Source: Euphorbia lathyris (taxonomy: Eukaryota; Streptophyta; Magnoliopsida; Malpighiales; Euphorbiaceae). Taken from it: 64,000 nt of DNA. The notes under the pieces are model-generated. The model ran no database searches and was not told where the DNA came from. It worked only from the letters and a program-made list of their open reading frames with translations. Below are positions 53,554-64,000 of the stretch, piece after piece (position 1 is the stretch's first letter; the number at the start of each line of letters is the position of its first letter). Position numbers and translations under genes: made by a program. The DNA lies in NCBI RefSeq assembly GCF_963576675.1, contig NC_088917.1:75254610-75318609 (forward strand). Direction: 5' to 3'.

Positions 53554-55349
53554 CCCCCAAACTTAAGCTTTGCTTGTCCTCAAGCAAAGAAAAGCTGAAA
53601 ACAAAATTTATCGTCGAATAAGCTAACGTAAAGACAGGAATTATTTCAATCGAAAATGAGCAAAAATTCTATATTCAAATCTCGGACTATTTCTTTGGAT
53701 AAAATGATTTGTTTTTACACTCTTATTTTCCAAACCGACATTTTTCATTATGTTGAATAAAATTAAACCAATTTAAACACCTCACATGGAAGTCACTCTT
53801 ACGCTCAAGTGTTTAGGGCATTAAATTTTCGCTCAAATCCGATAAAAACACTAACTATTAAAAATTTGCATGGTCATCCAAATCTTTACCAAACACGACT
53901 GACTATAAACACGATCAAAAGGTCTTTAACGGGTTGTAACGTTGGTTGAGGGTAAAGGTATGGAGAAAAGGAAATTTGTGGGTAAATACATTCACGGGTA
54001 ATTATTTGATAGATTCTCAAGAGAGATTTTCTCTTTCAGAAATTCAAAATTTTGTAACGGAAATCTCTCTTTTATTTTTATTTATATATATGATACTATA
54101 TATTTTTATTTATATATATATATATTTTTCTCTTTTTTTTGACTTTATATATATAAATATCAATATGAATTTTATTTATATGTATATATATATATATAGA
54201 AAGTATGAAATATACGAAAATAGAGAGGTATAACCGTTATATATCGGTAGAAGTGTTTGTCTGGATTTCGTATTTATTGTGAATCATCATCTCAAGCATA
54301 TTGGTTACTAATTACCCATAAATTTAGGGGGAACAAAAATGGTATTTATGAAGGGAATGCGGCTTGTAACGTGGTGAAATGAATGGAATGTCTAGGCTCG
54401 AGGGGGTGAACGACGAAAAATATGTTTAAGGTGGGCTATCATTTTGAGTATGAAATGTGGAGGTAAGACAAGGAATGCCTTAATCATGTCGTGTTTTGAG
54501 CTAGACGCGTGAGGTTTTGACCGGTATTTGATGCAAATTCTCAAGTTTCGTGTAATTATGGAACACTCGTGAGAAAAAAATGAAGCATTAGTGAATGCTT
54601 TTTAAATTAGGCTCAAAAACTCACTTTGGAAAGGTAATGTGTGCCAATTAACTCAATTTTATTCCTCAAAATGTAAATGTCGATTTGTTAAATACTGAGT
54701 GAAATCAAAAAAATTTACGTATTCAAAATAGTCCAAAATTCGTTTACAAAATTTAAGATTTTCAAATAAAGTTTCATCCTATCAAAATTTAATATTTATT
54801 CTAGACAAAATTTTGTTTGATTTTCTTGTTTGATTAAAGCAAAACTTTAGAGTGGGGTTTTTATTCAAAATTATTTAACAAAAATATTTATTTAAAAGCT
54901 AAATAAAGATAGTAAAAATAAAGGTGGTGAAAATAAGGTGCAAAATAACACCAAAGTAAAAATAAAGTGTAAAACAACATTAAAATTAGAGGTACGTCAC
55001 ACGACTGAAACAAAAGTACGAAAATAACAATAAAAGAGAAAATAAAAATAACGTTCTATCCTTTACTCACATCCCCCATTAGTGTAGCATTTAGTCCCGA
55101 AATGCGAAATAAAAACTAACACTAAAGTAGAAAGTAAAGGATAGAAGGACTCCTTGTCGAAGGCAACTGTGAGGATTATAGTGTGTGGGGTTGATCGGAG
55201 GTAGAAATTAAATGCTTAATGGAGGTTATCGCTGGAAAAGTCGCCGGAGATGGATGGAGGGATGGACGGCTGTGCTGCAAAAGAAGAGAGAAGAAGTTAG
55301 AAATAAGGAAGAGAACAAAAGTGGGGCATTAAGCCCTCCTAATCACCCA
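53554..55349 (-). other. Athila-like 3' region, no env ORF seen
   Basis: Begins on the plus strand with the purine tract complement (53554-53566). It is AT-rich with a TATATA microsatellite (54080-54200). No frame longer than about 95 codons. Some Athila elements have an env-like ORF here; this one has none I can find. Confidence 0.6.
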
Positions 55350-55572
55350 CCCCGACGAGGTGAATCCCAACCTCGTCGAGGTTGGGATTCACCTCGTCGA
55401 GGTCGGGATGCACCTCATCGAGGTGATGAGTTCCAGAGACTTGCAAAGTCTCTGGAACTTTACACTTCGACGAGGTGATGTTAACCTCGTCGAGGTGAGG
55501 AGTTCCAGAGACTTGCAAAGTCTCTGGAACTTTACACTTCGACGAGGTGTGTACACCTCGACGAGGTGTACC
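55350..55572. repeat. palindrome-rich block with two identical hairpins
   Basis: CCTCGTCGAGG-type palindromes occur at least six times. A hairpin with 12 bp arms TTCCAGAGACTT/AAGTCTCTGGAA and a GCA loop occurs at 55431-55457 and again at 55503-55529, 72 bases apart, within a repeated about 50 bp segment. In the element transcript it would fold strongly. The open frames across it are by-products of the repeats. Confidence 0.85.
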
Positions 55573-55740
55573 TGTAGCCTCTTTTTTTTTTTTAATACGA
55601 AAAACAAAACGAAAATAAAATTGAAATAAATATATATTATAAAAGTAAGAGTGAAAGTTGAGATAAAGAGGTTAGAAATATCGGGTTGCCTCCCGACAAG
55701 CGCTAAGTTTAACGTCGATCAGCTCGACGTTATTGAGTGG
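55573..55740 (-). other. stretch between hairpin block and pol stop
   Basis: Contains a T-run on the plus strand (55580) and the GGTTGCCTCCCGACAAGCGC sequence common near the Athila pol end. No gene. Confidence 0.4.
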
Positions 55741-56286
55741 CTAGTTGCTCGTGGTCGGGGCATTGAGGTATACGACGGAATCGTTCATGCTTATGTCTCC
55801 AGCCTCGTATAGTTTCACTCGTTGTCCGTTTACTTTGAATGGTGCCACACCTTCTCGTTGAACCGCGACCACTCCCGAAGGGAATGTTTCCGTTACTTCA
55901 TACGGCCCGTGCCATCTCGACTTCAACTTACCGGGAAAAAGTCGTAACTGAGAGTTGTATAGAAGAACTTTATCCCCCGATTTGAATGTTCGTGGAATGA
56001 TATGCTTGTCATGCCAACGTTTAGTCCGTTCTTTATATAATTTCGCGTTTTCATATGACGAAAGGCGGAATTCATCGAGTTCGTTGAGCTGCATCAAACG
56101 GTTTTCTCCTGCAGAACACATATCAAAATTTAAAAACTTTAGAGCCCAAAACGACTTGTGTTCTAGCTCTACGGGTAGATGGCATGCTTTTCCGAAAACT
56201 AGACGATATGGTGAGGCACCTATAGGGGTTTTAAAAGCCATCCTATAGGCCCACAACGCATCGTCTAACTTAATCGACCAATCCTT
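55741..56286 (-). pseudogene. pol: Athila-like integrase C-terminal part
   Basis: In-frame continuation of the gag-pol below after the TGA at 56287-56289, ending at 55741. Contains [33 protein letters not shown] and the [18 protein letters not shown] segment of the gypsy integrase C-terminus. Separated from the catalytic core by one stop only. Confidence 0.9.
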
Positions 56287-59200
56287 TCAGGATGAATTTA
56301 CCGTTTTTTCTAAAATGCTCTTTAATTCCCGGTTTGATATTTCAACTTGACCACTTGTTTGGGGATGATACGGGGTGGCTACCCGATGGGTGACTCCGTA
56401 TTTCGCCAACAATTGGTCAAATTGCTTATTGCAAAAGTGCGTGCCACCATCACTAATGATTGCTCGGGGTGTTCCGAATCTAGTGAAGATGTTTTTCTTT
56501 AGGAACTTCGTAACCACCCGAGCATCATTAGTAGGTGAAGCAATCGCCTCTACCCATTTGGATACGTAATCAACTGCAACAAGCACAAATTGGTTACCAA
56601 ATGAATTTGGAAAAGGACCCATAAAATCAATGCCCCACACATCAAAAATTTCACAAACCAATATACTCGATAGGGGCATTTCGTGTCTACGTGATATGTT
56701 ACCCGTTCGTTGGCACTTATCGCAAGATTTTACGAACACATATGCATCTTTAAAGATCGTAGGCCAATAAAACCCACATTGTAAGACTTTGGCAGCCGTA
56801 CGGTTTGGACCGTGGTGGCCACCGGGTTCACGTGAGTGACAAAACTCAAGTATAGATCTTACCTCTTTTTCTGGAATACACCTACGAATTACATTGTCTC
56901 CACAAACCCTAAAAAGGAAAGGCTCATCCCATAGATAGTGTTTTGCATCGGCGAAGAACTTACGTCTTTGTTGGTATGTGAGCCCGTGAGGAAGTATATT
57001 ACCTGCTTGAAAGTTTGCGAAGTCGGCGAACCATGGTAATGTTGATACGCTAAACAGTGATTCATCTGGAAAGAACTCCTTGATCTCTCTTTGCATGTCG
57101 GTTTTATGTGGTTCAGACTCCAATCGTGAAATGTGATCGGCAACCACATTAGCTACCCCTTTCGTGTCTCGTATCTCCAAATCAAATTCCTGGAGTAGGA
57201 GAACCCATCTTATCAATCTTGGTTTTGCATCCTGTTTAGATAAGAGATATTTTAGTGCGAAATGATCAGTGTAAACAATAACTTTAGAGAGCACAAGATA
57301 AGAACGAAATTTATCAAAAGCGAAAACAATTGCTAGTAGCTCCTTTTCGGTTGTTGTATAATTTTGTTGTGCTTCATTCAACGTCCTACTAGCAAAGTAT
57401 ATCGGTTGAAAATTCTTATCTTTCCGTTGTCCCAAACATGCTCCAACTGCCAAATCACTAGCGTCACACATTAGTTCAAAAGGTAAACTCCAATCGGGAC
57501 TAATCATTATTGGTGCATCAATTAACTTTTCCTTCAATAGTTCAAAAGCGGATAAACATTCATTGGAAAATTTAAACTCAACATCTTTCATCAATAGTTG
57601 GGTCAATGGCTTTGAAATTTTCGAGAGATCTTTTATGAAACGCCTATAGAATCCTACATGTCCTAGAAAGCTTCGGATAGCCTTAATAGAATTAGGCGGT
57701 GGCAATTTTGCAATCACCTCCACCTTCGCCGGATCTACTTCTATGCCTTGACATGATACTTTATGGCCTAGAACAATCGATTCATTAACCATAAACTGAC
57801 ATTTTTTCCAATTTAGAATCAAATTAGTATCTTCACATCTTTTAAGCACTAGTTCCAAATTATGCAAGCAACTATCAAATGTTTTTCCAAACACGGAAAA
57901 ATCGTCCATGAAAACCTCCATGAAGTTTTCAATCATGTCATCAAAAATTGCCATCATGCACCTTTGAAAGGTAGTCGGGGCATTACATAATCCGAAAGGC
58001 ATTCTACGATAGGCAAAAGTTCCATATGGGCATGTAAAAGTTGTTTTCTCTTGGTCGCTTGGAGCAACCGGGATTTGCATGTATCCGGAATAGCCATCTA
58101 AATTACACATATAAGCATGTCCCGACAATCTTTCAAGCATTTGATCGATGAAAGGTAAAGGAAAATGGTCTTTCCGAGTGGCATCATTCAATTTTCGGTA
58201 ATCAATACACATGCGCCACCCGGTTACCTTTCTTACCGGAATTAGTTCATTTTTTTCATTAGCTTGAACAGTTATGCCTCCCTTTTTAGGTACAACTTGT
58301 ACCGGACTTACCCAACTACTATCCGAGATTGGATAGATGATACCTGCATCAAGGAGTTTTAGAATTTCAGTTTTCACCACCTCCTTCATGCTTGGGTTTA
58401 GGCGTCTTTGAGGTTGGGCCGTCGGTTTAACTTGTTCTTCCATGAAAATTTTGTGTGTGCAAATAGAAGGACTTATTCCTTTGATGTCCGCCAATGTCCA
58501 TCCGAAAGCTTTCTTATGATCTTTGAGCACATTAATCAACTTTTCTTCCATTTCACCTGTCAAAGAAGAAGAAATTACAACAGGTAAGTTTGAGTTTTCA
58601 CTTAAAAATGCATATTTCAAATGAGATGGTAGGGGTTTAAGGTCTAATTCGGGTGGCTCTTCCAATGATGATTTGGGCCTCGGTTTGTCCCCTCGAACGA
58701 TTTTCTCATATTGGTCACGGATCCACATGCAATCCTCGGGGTCATAAGTCAAGTTGGCAATTTCTCGATCTATCACGACCTCCTCTTGATTTAACCCGAG
58801 ACCATTTAACATTACTTTTTCCAATGGGTCTTCACACATGTCATTCTGAAAAACATCTTTAACAGCTTCGTCTGTTATATCAAGAAAGTTACAATGGTCA
58901 ATATTGTCAGAAGGATACTTTAAAGAATTGAAAACATTAAAAATCACTTCCTCATCTTGTAACCGGAGAATTAATTTCCCTTGTTGCACATCTATAAGTG
59001 TTCTCCCGGTTGCTAGAAAAGGACGACCCAAAATTATCGGGACTTGATCATCCTCCTCCATATCAAGAACAATAAAATCAGCCGGAAAGATGAATTTATC
59101 CACTTTAACCAACACATCTTCTACAAACCCTTTGGGGTATGCAAGAGAACGGTCGGCTAATTGTAAGGAAACCTTAGTGGGTTTCGGCTCTCCTAAACCC

Positions 59201-60876
59201 AATTTTTGAAAGATACTTAATGGCATGAGATTTATGCTTGCTCCAAGATCACATAGAGCTCTTTCGAAATACATACCACCGATAGTACACGGGATAGAGA
59301 AACTTCCCGGGTCCTTCAATTTGGGTGGTAAGTTATTGAGTAGGATAGCCAAACATCCTTCCGTTAATTTCACTGTTTCATTATCCTCCAATTTTCTCTT
59401 TTTGGAAAGTATATCTTTTAAAAATTTAGCATACATGGGCATATTTTCCAAGGCTTCCGCAAACGGAATATTTATATGTAATTTCTTGAAGATGTCGAGA
59501 AATTTGGAGAATTTCTTTTCTTGTTTCTCCTTGTTCAACCTTTGGGGAAATGGAATTTTTGTTTTGTAAGGTTGAACAAGTGGATCCGCAAAAAGCTTTA
59601 GAGGAGATGAAACTTGAGGTTTAGAAGTACTTACCTCATCCGTGGTATCTTTAACCTGTTTGCTCGGAGCCAATTGTAACTCTTTGTTGTTTCTCAATGT
59701 GATGGCTTTCACATGCTCCCTTGGGTTTGTTTCTGTGTTGCTTGCAAGAATTGTTACAATAGCCGAAGCTTCATCACCAACATTTCTCTTTTCATTAGGA
59801 TTAAATCCGGGTGGAGGTCTTTGCGGATTTTGCACATTTTGATTATTAGTCCATGAGAAATTAGGGTGATTTCTCCAACCATTATTGTATGTGTTGGAAT
59901 AAGGATTAGATTGCTTAAAATTTCCCACAAAGTTTGCACTAGCGGTATCCCCAAGAAATGGGTTTGCCGCTTGACAATCCTCACTCTTATGTCCACTTAA
60001 ACCACATAAATCACACAAATTATTTTGGTTCAAATTAGCCATTAATAGATCCAATTTTTTATTTAACTCATCAATGCCGGATCTTGATGACGAATCAACC
60101 AAATATGTTCCCGCTCTTGTTTCGAGGTTTTTCTCCGCTTGCCAATGAGAGCACCTTTCCGCCAATTCTTGGATTAAATCATAAGCCTCCGTTTGGGTCT
60201 TCTTAAAGATGTTTCCACCTGCGGCGGAATCAATTGTGGCACAGTTAGCGGAAGATAAACCATTATAGAAAATACTAACCTGTTGCCACTTCTCAAATCC
60301 ATGATGTGGGCATTTCTTCAATAGTCGACGGAATCGCTCCCACGCATCATATAATGTCTCTCTCTCGGTTTGGTGAAAAGAACTTATCTCGTTTTTGTAC
60401 ATCGCCGTTTTAGATGGAGGGAAGTACTTAGCTAAGAATTTCTTAACTAACTCATCCCATGTTCCAATGGATCCGGCCTCGAGAGAATCCAACCAGTCAG
60501 CTGCATCATCCCTTAAAGAAAAAGAAAACAATTTTAGTTTAATAGCTTCTGGTGGTACCCCATTTTGCTTAAGCATAGAACAATGTTTAACAAATTTATT
60601 TAAATGGGAGTTTGGATCTTCTCTCGGATCTCCGCCAAATTGACCGGAGTTTTGTATAAGTTGGATCATTGCCGGCTTGATCTCGAAGTTGTTTGCTCCA
60701 ATGGTAGGTTCCACGATACTTAAATTCATGTCCAAACGGTTTGGAGTGAGTAGATCCATGATGGAACGTTCCTCTTGCGCCATGTTTGCTCTTCGATTAG
60801 CCAAGTTCATGTGGAAAGTACGCTCAATTTCAGGATCGGGCAATAATAAAGGCCAACTTAAACTTCTTGTGTTCAT
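56287..60876 (-). CDS. gag-pol: Athila-like Gag-Pol polyprotein, 1529 codons, stopped in integrase
   Basis: One open frame from ATG 60876. Gag domain at residues about 85-220, zinc knuckle [14 protein letters not shown] 288-301, protease DLGAS 543-547. RT about 820-1010 with [10 protein letters not shown] (FMDD 989-992). RNase H about 1130-1250 with CDAS 1137-1140, TTEKELLA and YTDH. Integrase: zinc site including CDKC 1385-1388, catalytic Asp 1417, Asp 1476 and Glu 1512 (35 residues between the last two). All key residues are present. The frame stops at TGA 56287, which a single C-to-T change in an Arg CGA codon would explain, and resumes at once. Such a product would assemble particles and copy the RNA, but the integrase would lack its C-terminal domain. 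It is the best preserved coding region of the window. Confidence 0.92.
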   Translation of the reverse strand: MNTRSLSWPLLLPDPEIERTFHMNLANRRANMAQEERSIMDLLTPNRLDMNLSIVEPTIGANNFEIKPAMIQLIQNSGQFGGDPREDPNSHLNKFVKHCSMLKQNGVPPEAIKLKLFSFSLRDDAADWLDSLEAGSIGTWDELVKKFLAKYFPPSKTAMYKNEISSFHQTERETLYDAWERFRRLLKKCPHHGFEKWQQVSIFYNGLSSANCATIDSAAGGNIFKKTQTEAYDLIQELAERCSHWQAEKNLETRAGTYLVDSSSRSGIDELNKKLDLLMANLNQNNLCDLCGLSGHKSEDCQAANPFLGDTASANFVGNFKQSNPYSNTYNNGWRNHPNFSWTNNQNVQNPQRPPPGFNPNEKRNVGDEASAIVTILASNTETNPREHVKAITLRNNKELQLAPSKQVKDTTDEVSTSKPQVSSPLKLFADPLVQPYKTKIPFPQRLNKEKQEKKFSKFLDIFKKLHINIPFAEALENMPMYAKFLKDILSKKRKLEDNETVKLTEGCLAILLNNLPPKLKDPGSFSIPCTIGGMYFERALCDLGASINLMPLSIFQKLGLGEPKPTKVSLQLADRSLAYPKGFVEDVLVKVDKFIFPADFIVLDMEEDDQVPIILGRPFLATGRTLIDVQQGKLILRLQDEEVIFNVFNSLKYPSDNIDHCNFLDITDEAVKDVFQNDMCEDPLEKVMLNGLGLNQEEVVIDREIANLTYDPEDCMWIRDQYEKIVRGDKPRPKSSLEEPPELDLKPLPSHLKYAFLSENSNLPVVISSSLTGEMEEKLINVLKDHKKAFGWTLADIKGISPSICTHKIFMEEQVKPTAQPQRRLNPSMKEVVKTEILKLLDAGIIYPISDSSWVSPVQVVPKKGGITVQANEKNELIPVRKVTGWRMCIDYRKLNDATRKDHFPLPFIDQMLERLSGHAYMCNLDGYSGYMQIPVAPSDQEKTTFTCPYGTFAYRRMPFGLCNAPTTFQRCMMAIFDDMIENFMEVFMDDFSVFGKTFDSCLHNLELVLKRCEDTNLILNWKKCQFMVNESIVLGHKVSCQGIEVDPAKVEVIAKLPPPNSIKAIRSFLGHVGFYRRFIKDLSKISKPLTQLLMKDVEFKFSNECLSAFELLKEKLIDAPIMISPDWSLPFELMCDASDLAVGACLGQRKDKNFQPIYFASRTLNEAQQNYTTTEKELLAIVFAFDKFRSYLVLSKVIVYTDHFALKYLLSKQDAKPRLIRWVLLLQEFDLEIRDTKGVANVVADHISRLESEPHKTDMQREIKEFFPDESLFSVSTLPWFADFANFQAGNILPHGLTYQQRRKFFADAKHYLWDEPFLFRVCGDNVIRRCIPEKEVRSILEFCHSREPGGHHGPNRTAAKVLQCGFYWPTIFKDAYVFVKSCDKCQRTGNISRRHEMPLSSILVCEIFDVWGIDFMGPFPNSFGNQFVLVAVDYVSKWVEAIASPTNDARVVTKFLKKNIFTRFGTPRAIISDGGTHFCNKQFDQLLAKYGVTHRVATPYHPQTSGQVEISNRELKSILEKTVNSS

Positions 60877-60950
60877 AAAACAACAAAAAAAGGAAAATAA
60901 AACGTCTAAATTAATAGAAGCTCGACTAGATTAATATTATAATTCTACTA

Positions 60951-60968
60951 TCCCCGGCAACGGCGCCA
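60951..60968 (-). promoter_or_regulatory. primer binding site, complementary to tRNA-Asp
   Basis: The minus strand reads TGGCGCCGTTGCCGGGGA, six bases from the LTR. Complement of the plant tRNA-Asp(GUC) 3' end as I remember it; usual for Athila. Confidence 0.85.
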
Positions 60969-60974
60969 AAAACT

Positions 60975-61009
60975 TGATGCGCGTTTTACGTATACGTGCA
61001 TGTGAAGGC
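60975..61009 (-). repeat. Athila-like 5' LTR, first 35 bp only
   Basis: Identical to 51658-51692, then cut at 61010 by the SIRE-type LTR. The remainder must lie beyond the window. AAGGC (61005-61009) is the candidate left target duplication of the incoming element. Confidence 0.9.
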
Positions 61010-62361
61010 TGTTGGTCCCTTGTAAGGTTGCAAATATAGTTCCAAGGGGGGGTTAGGAACTATTTTACCTTTTTAAAAATAATTTGGGCAGATTTATTTT
61101 CTTTAAGAAAAGTTTATATAACAGCGGCTCTTAACACTCAGCAAGACACTGGCTTAGTCAACTGGTGACTAGGACAGCTTCGTTGCTTAGGTCAGGAAAT
61201 AGCACTTAGAGTCTATTCCTGAACCAACTTGTTGGTAGCGCACAACTCAGCTTGACCTCTCTTATTTGGTCAGTTTTAGTTTATTTTAAGCAAGCAATAT
61301 AAATAAGGAGTTAAGGTTTAGAAATACTTCACTCAGCAGATTTATCCAGGTTCGGCTTCTTCTAAGCCTACGTCCTGTCCCCGGAACACTTCCGAGATTT
61401 CAAATCCTCTACTGAGCTCTTTAAAGGTAGAGCCTCAAACCTTTTACAATATCAGCAATTGAGTATGACAAGAGTACCTTCCTCTATACTTCTACTCAAT
61501 CCTAATCTCTCCGCTGAGTACTTAAAACCGAGTACTCAGCCTCTCCTTTCTATTTCTAGAAATGATAAGTGTTTTTGTCCTAATACAAAGATGTGCTAAG
61601 ACACTTTAGACGATTTACAATCACTCTAGACTTTTACACAAATATGAAAATGTAGTGTAAGAAATTGCTTTGCTTTTGATGGAGAACTTTTGTACACGTT
61701 TGGTCAGCGTAACGGCTTTTGCTCAAAGTTCTCTCTGTTGAATGTGGATTCTGAATGCTCTATTTATAGAGAGCTGTGAGAGCTTCTGGTTATTTCGAAT
61801 TTCGAAATAACCGTTGGAGGGAAACGGCTACAGGTCGTTTTCACTCAGTCTGCCAGCAGTTCTCTTAGCTAGTCAGATTACAGCGTCTTCTGTTCTTCGG
61901 TCAGTGTGACAGTATGTTCCTCCATTTTGGGTAACGTCAACCAGACAGCTTGCTGTGTCTTCTGATCTTTACTTAAAGAGGAAATACTTTGTCTGGAAGC
62001 TGTCTTATGGTCAGCGGCTGTCTTGTACGTTTTGTCGAGACAGCTCAGCAGCTTCATACCGAAGTTGTCTACGTGGATCTTCTCGATCCTTCTTTACTCA
62101 GCATGCGTTTCATTACTTCAACGGCGACGTTTTGGGAATACGCGGGCTGAGTGATCTTGGTCTTGTTTGACTTGGGCCTTGACTTCCGTATAGGGCTTGA
62201 GCCTTATGATCTTTATGTCTTATGATAAATTATAAACTCAACATTGAACAAACACATTAGTGACAATAAATCAAAGCATTTAAACTTAGTGTGTTGTAGA
62301 ATATTTATTTTCACTTAATTAATTTTGTCAAATCAAAATCTTGTGGAAAGGTGTTTCAACA
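61010..62361 (-). repeat. 3' LTR of the minus-strand SIRE-type element (1352 bp)
   Basis: The plus strand reads TGTTGGTCCCTTG...GTGTTTCAACA, the complement of the 41138 LTR. Inverted repeat upstream of the TATA box conserved at about 61786-61813 (TTATTTCGAATTTCGAAATA). Confidence 0.93.
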
Positions 62362-62864
62362 AACTCCCCCATTTTGATGTTGGAAAAACTAATCAGCAAG
62401 GAACTCAGTATGAGCTCCCCCATGATAGTTGACCTTTTTAATTAAGTGAACTCCCCCGTAAGGGCAGAACTACTGACTTAGTTTTATTCTAAACATTCTA
62501 AGGTTTAACTGAATAAGTCTAAGATCAGTTTTCAGGTATAGGTCAGCTTATGGGTCATATTCTATTTTACTCAGTATTCAGCGGAAGTAATGTATAGTGA
62601 CAGAGCGCTGAGTAATTTATTTGTTCAATGGTTTATATTTGACAAGTTCACACATTTATATGCAACATGCATTCATATAATACTTAGCATTTAAAGGATG
62701 AATAATCAAAAGTTAAATCCGAATGCAAGTACTGTAGAAATAACAGAAGTTAGGCATATTGTTTGAGACAAGAAAAACAAACAGGACAAACAAGACAGGG
62801 CAAAAAAAACAATTCTTCTTCCTAACTTCTAACTCTCTAGATTCTAGCTTAGAGTTCCTTCTCC
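62362..62864 (-). other. polypurine tract and 3' UTR
   Basis: The minus strand ends ACATCAAAATGGGGGAGTT at the LTR. About 500 bp, non-coding, related to 49568-50101 but with many changes. Confidence 0.8.
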
Positions 62865-63998
62865 TTAGTTGCCACTTTTCTCCCTCGTTTTGCCAGCATC
62901 AGCAGTAGGCAAATTGACGGTAGGGGCAGGAGACTTGTCCTGATCTTGCAACAGACGAATTTGACCTTCCAAGGAATTCATGTGGTTGACCATAGTCAAC
63001 ATGAGTTCGGTCATTCTGGTCATTTGAGCCTGTGTTGGTTGCTGCGTCTGAACCGAAGAGAAGTGGTTGATCAAGTCATGGATTTCACGCAGAATTTGGT
63101 GAGTTACAGGTGGATGAGAGGACTGGTCATGGTTTGGTGGAGGATGAACTTGTTCTTGAAGCAGATTGTTAGCTGAGGCAATGACACGCCGTCCTGATTT
63201 AGTAGCACCTAGGTGTGCAAATTTGGCAGGAGTGGGCTCGCACTGAGTCCCTTGAGTAGCAACAGGACTACGGGGTGTGTTGACTTCAGGTGCTGAGTTG
63301 CTGTGAGGTGGGAGTTGAGCTTCTTTTGGACTAGCAGGGGTTTTGGCTTGTTTCTCACTTTGAGGAACAGAGGCTTGGTTTTGTGAAGACTTCCCTTGAG
63401 TAATGTTGGGCTCAGCGACAGTTTCTTCTTCTGTTCTCATTTTCTTCTGAGCTGACTCAGCTAGGTCCTGATCAGCTTTCTTCTTGTTTCTTTCCATTAG
63501 CCTTACCTTTCGTGGGACAGTACGAATATCCTTCGAGCAGGTTCCCTTTTTCTTCTTCTTCTCAGTTTGAGGTTCATCTGTTGGTTCTGTACCCTCATTA
63601 GTTTGAGCAGTTTCAGCCATAACATGAGCTATAGCATCATCCAGATCTGTTAGATTTTCCATTTCTCCAATGGGTTGCTCAGTCTCAGCCATAATATCCT
63701 CCTTCTCAGTGCTTCCATTTCCGTCATATCCTTTCAGGTGTTGACTATGTGATAGTCCATTCAGCAGACTTGCAGTGATAACACTTCCTGATGAACTTAT
63801 TTCACCTGCAGTCTCTATATGCTTGTCCTGTATTATCTTGGTGATGAGAGAACCCAAACAGAGCTTCCTTCCACTTCGTTGAAAAGCTCCGACCAAGAAG
63901 ACAGGAAGATTGAATGGAGTGCTGGTCAGCATGTGCCAGATGAAGCATTGTTCAAAGTTGGAGGCGGATGAGGGAGAGCTGAGTTTAGGAAAGATGAA
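62865..63998 (-). CDS. SIRE-type third ORF, C-terminal 355+ codons
   Basis: Open on the minus strand from at least 63932 down to 62865, continuing past the window edge. The N-terminal part seen (PFNLPVFLVGAFQRSGRKLC, LGSLITKIIQ) is compact and hydrophobic, like the plant-transposon-associated domain found in some third ORFs. The middle is Lys/Glu-rich with KKKKK (a possible nuclear signal), then Pro/Ser/Gln-rich. The end has a helical segment (ILREIHDLINHFSSVQTQQP) and PTADAGKTREKSGN. The AGKT(R/G)EK tail is shared with the copy at 47908-49567, so the two are homologous but diverged. Function unknown. Start is outside the window. Confidence 0.7.
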   Translation of the reverse strand, partial: FIFPKLSSPSSASNFEQCFIWHMLTSTPFNLPVFLVGAFQRSGRKLCLGSLITKIIQDKHIETAGEISSSGSVITASLLNGLSHSQHLKGYDGNGSTEKEDIMAETEQPIGEMENLTDLDDAIAHVMAETAQTNEGTEPTDEPQTEKKKKKGTCSKDIRTVPRKVRLMERNKKKADQDLAESAQKKMRTEEETVAEPNITQGKSSQNQASVPQSEKQAKTPASPKEAQLPPHSNSAPEVNTPRSPVATQGTQCEPTPAKFAHLGATKSGRRVIASANNLLQEQVHPPPNHDQSSHPPVTHQILREIHDLINHFSSVQTQQPTQAQMTRMTELMLTMVNHMNSLEGQIRLLQDQDKSPAPTVNLPTADAGKTREKSGN

Positions 63999-64000
63999 GT

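Larger units (their letters stand above)
51658..61009 (-). mobile_element. Athila-like Ty3/gypsy element, almost complete
   Basis: Minus orientation: 5' LTR (only 35 bp before another insertion), tRNA-Asp primer site, gag-pol, a 2.2 kb 3' region, a purine tract AAGTTTGGGGG and the 3' LTR. The TTTGGGGGTGTT end and primer site are characteristic of Athila. The left duplication is GGCAG (51653-51657); the right side is out of the window. Gag-pol has a single stop. Confidence 0.9.
61010..64000 (-). mobile_element. SIRE-type copia element, minus strand, 3' end only
   Basis: The 3' LTR (61010-62361), polypurine tract, 3' UTR and part of ORF3 are in the window; the rest continues to the right. It inserted into the Athila 5' LTR. 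It is the same family as 41138-51449 but distinguishable in ORF3, so it is a separate subfamily. Confidence 0.9.

Noticed and set aside
53554..55349. Env-like ORF of the Athila element
   Set aside because: No frame longer than about 95 codons and no signal or membrane segment in the expected place.
55212..55629. Short frames across the hairpin block as a repeat protein
   Set aside because: Both strands are open here only because of the palindromic repeats; no start or conservation evidence.

Overview
This window is nuclear DNA of a flowering plant, almost certainly a eudicot. The evidence is two recognisable plant gene fragments with plant-style introns (MOTHER OF FT AND TFL1 and chalcone isomerase), plant LTR-retrotransposon lineages (Tat-like and Athila-like Ty3/gypsy, SIRE-like and other Ty1/copia), a plant LINE, and MITEs with hAT-type (8 bp) and Mutator-type (9 bp) target duplications. 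No intact host gene is present. It reads as transposon-dense, probably heterochromatic DNA with at least three levels of nesting.

Layout. 1-1532: 5' end of a Tat-like element on the minus strand. About 1620-26916: a head-to-tail array of roughly 1 kb units, each holding the promoter, 5' leader, first exon and start of intron 1 of an MFT-like gene on the minus strand. Seven exon-1 copies (A-G) are visible, and none has exons 2-4. The array is interrupted by a foldback MITE (2601-3121), a hAT-type element (4542-5329, inside exon copy C) and a full-length copia element (9131-26721, duplication CATGC). The copia element was itself hit in gag by a rearranged Tat-like element (12625-19802, duplication GATAT), which carries a hAT MITE (14409-15046, duplication GCCTAGGG). 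It was hit again in pol by a SIRE-type solo LTR (21985-23287, duplication GTTAG).

26916-30830: foldback MITEs around the 3' half of a chalcone isomerase pseudogene (28039-28531). 30836-40371: relics of several LTR elements, one of them split by a 6.2 kb LINE (31389-37576, 11 bp duplication). 40372-51449: a SIRE-type copia element with matching 1348 bp LTRs, preceded by a second copy of its own 3' internal end, so it forms a partial tandem array. 51450-51657: a scrap of copia gag. 51658-61009: an Athila-like element on the minus strand with an almost open gag-pol. Its 5' LTR is broken by a second SIRE-type element on the minus strand (61010 to past the window end).

Relative order of events can be read directly: MFT array, then copia 9131, then Tat 12625 and the solo-LTR parent, then the hAT MITE inside the Tat element. 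At the right end: copia gag relic, then Athila, then the minus-strand SIRE-type element. The SIRE-type LTRs differ at only about a dozen sites, so that family moved recently. The most unusual object is the amplified, promoter-bearing first exon of MFT. Next are the SIRE-type partial tandem with a patchwork junction, a TATA box ahead of its third ORF, and a hairpin-rich block in the Athila 3' region. Calls rest on reading the sequence and on remembered family motifs; no database search was run.
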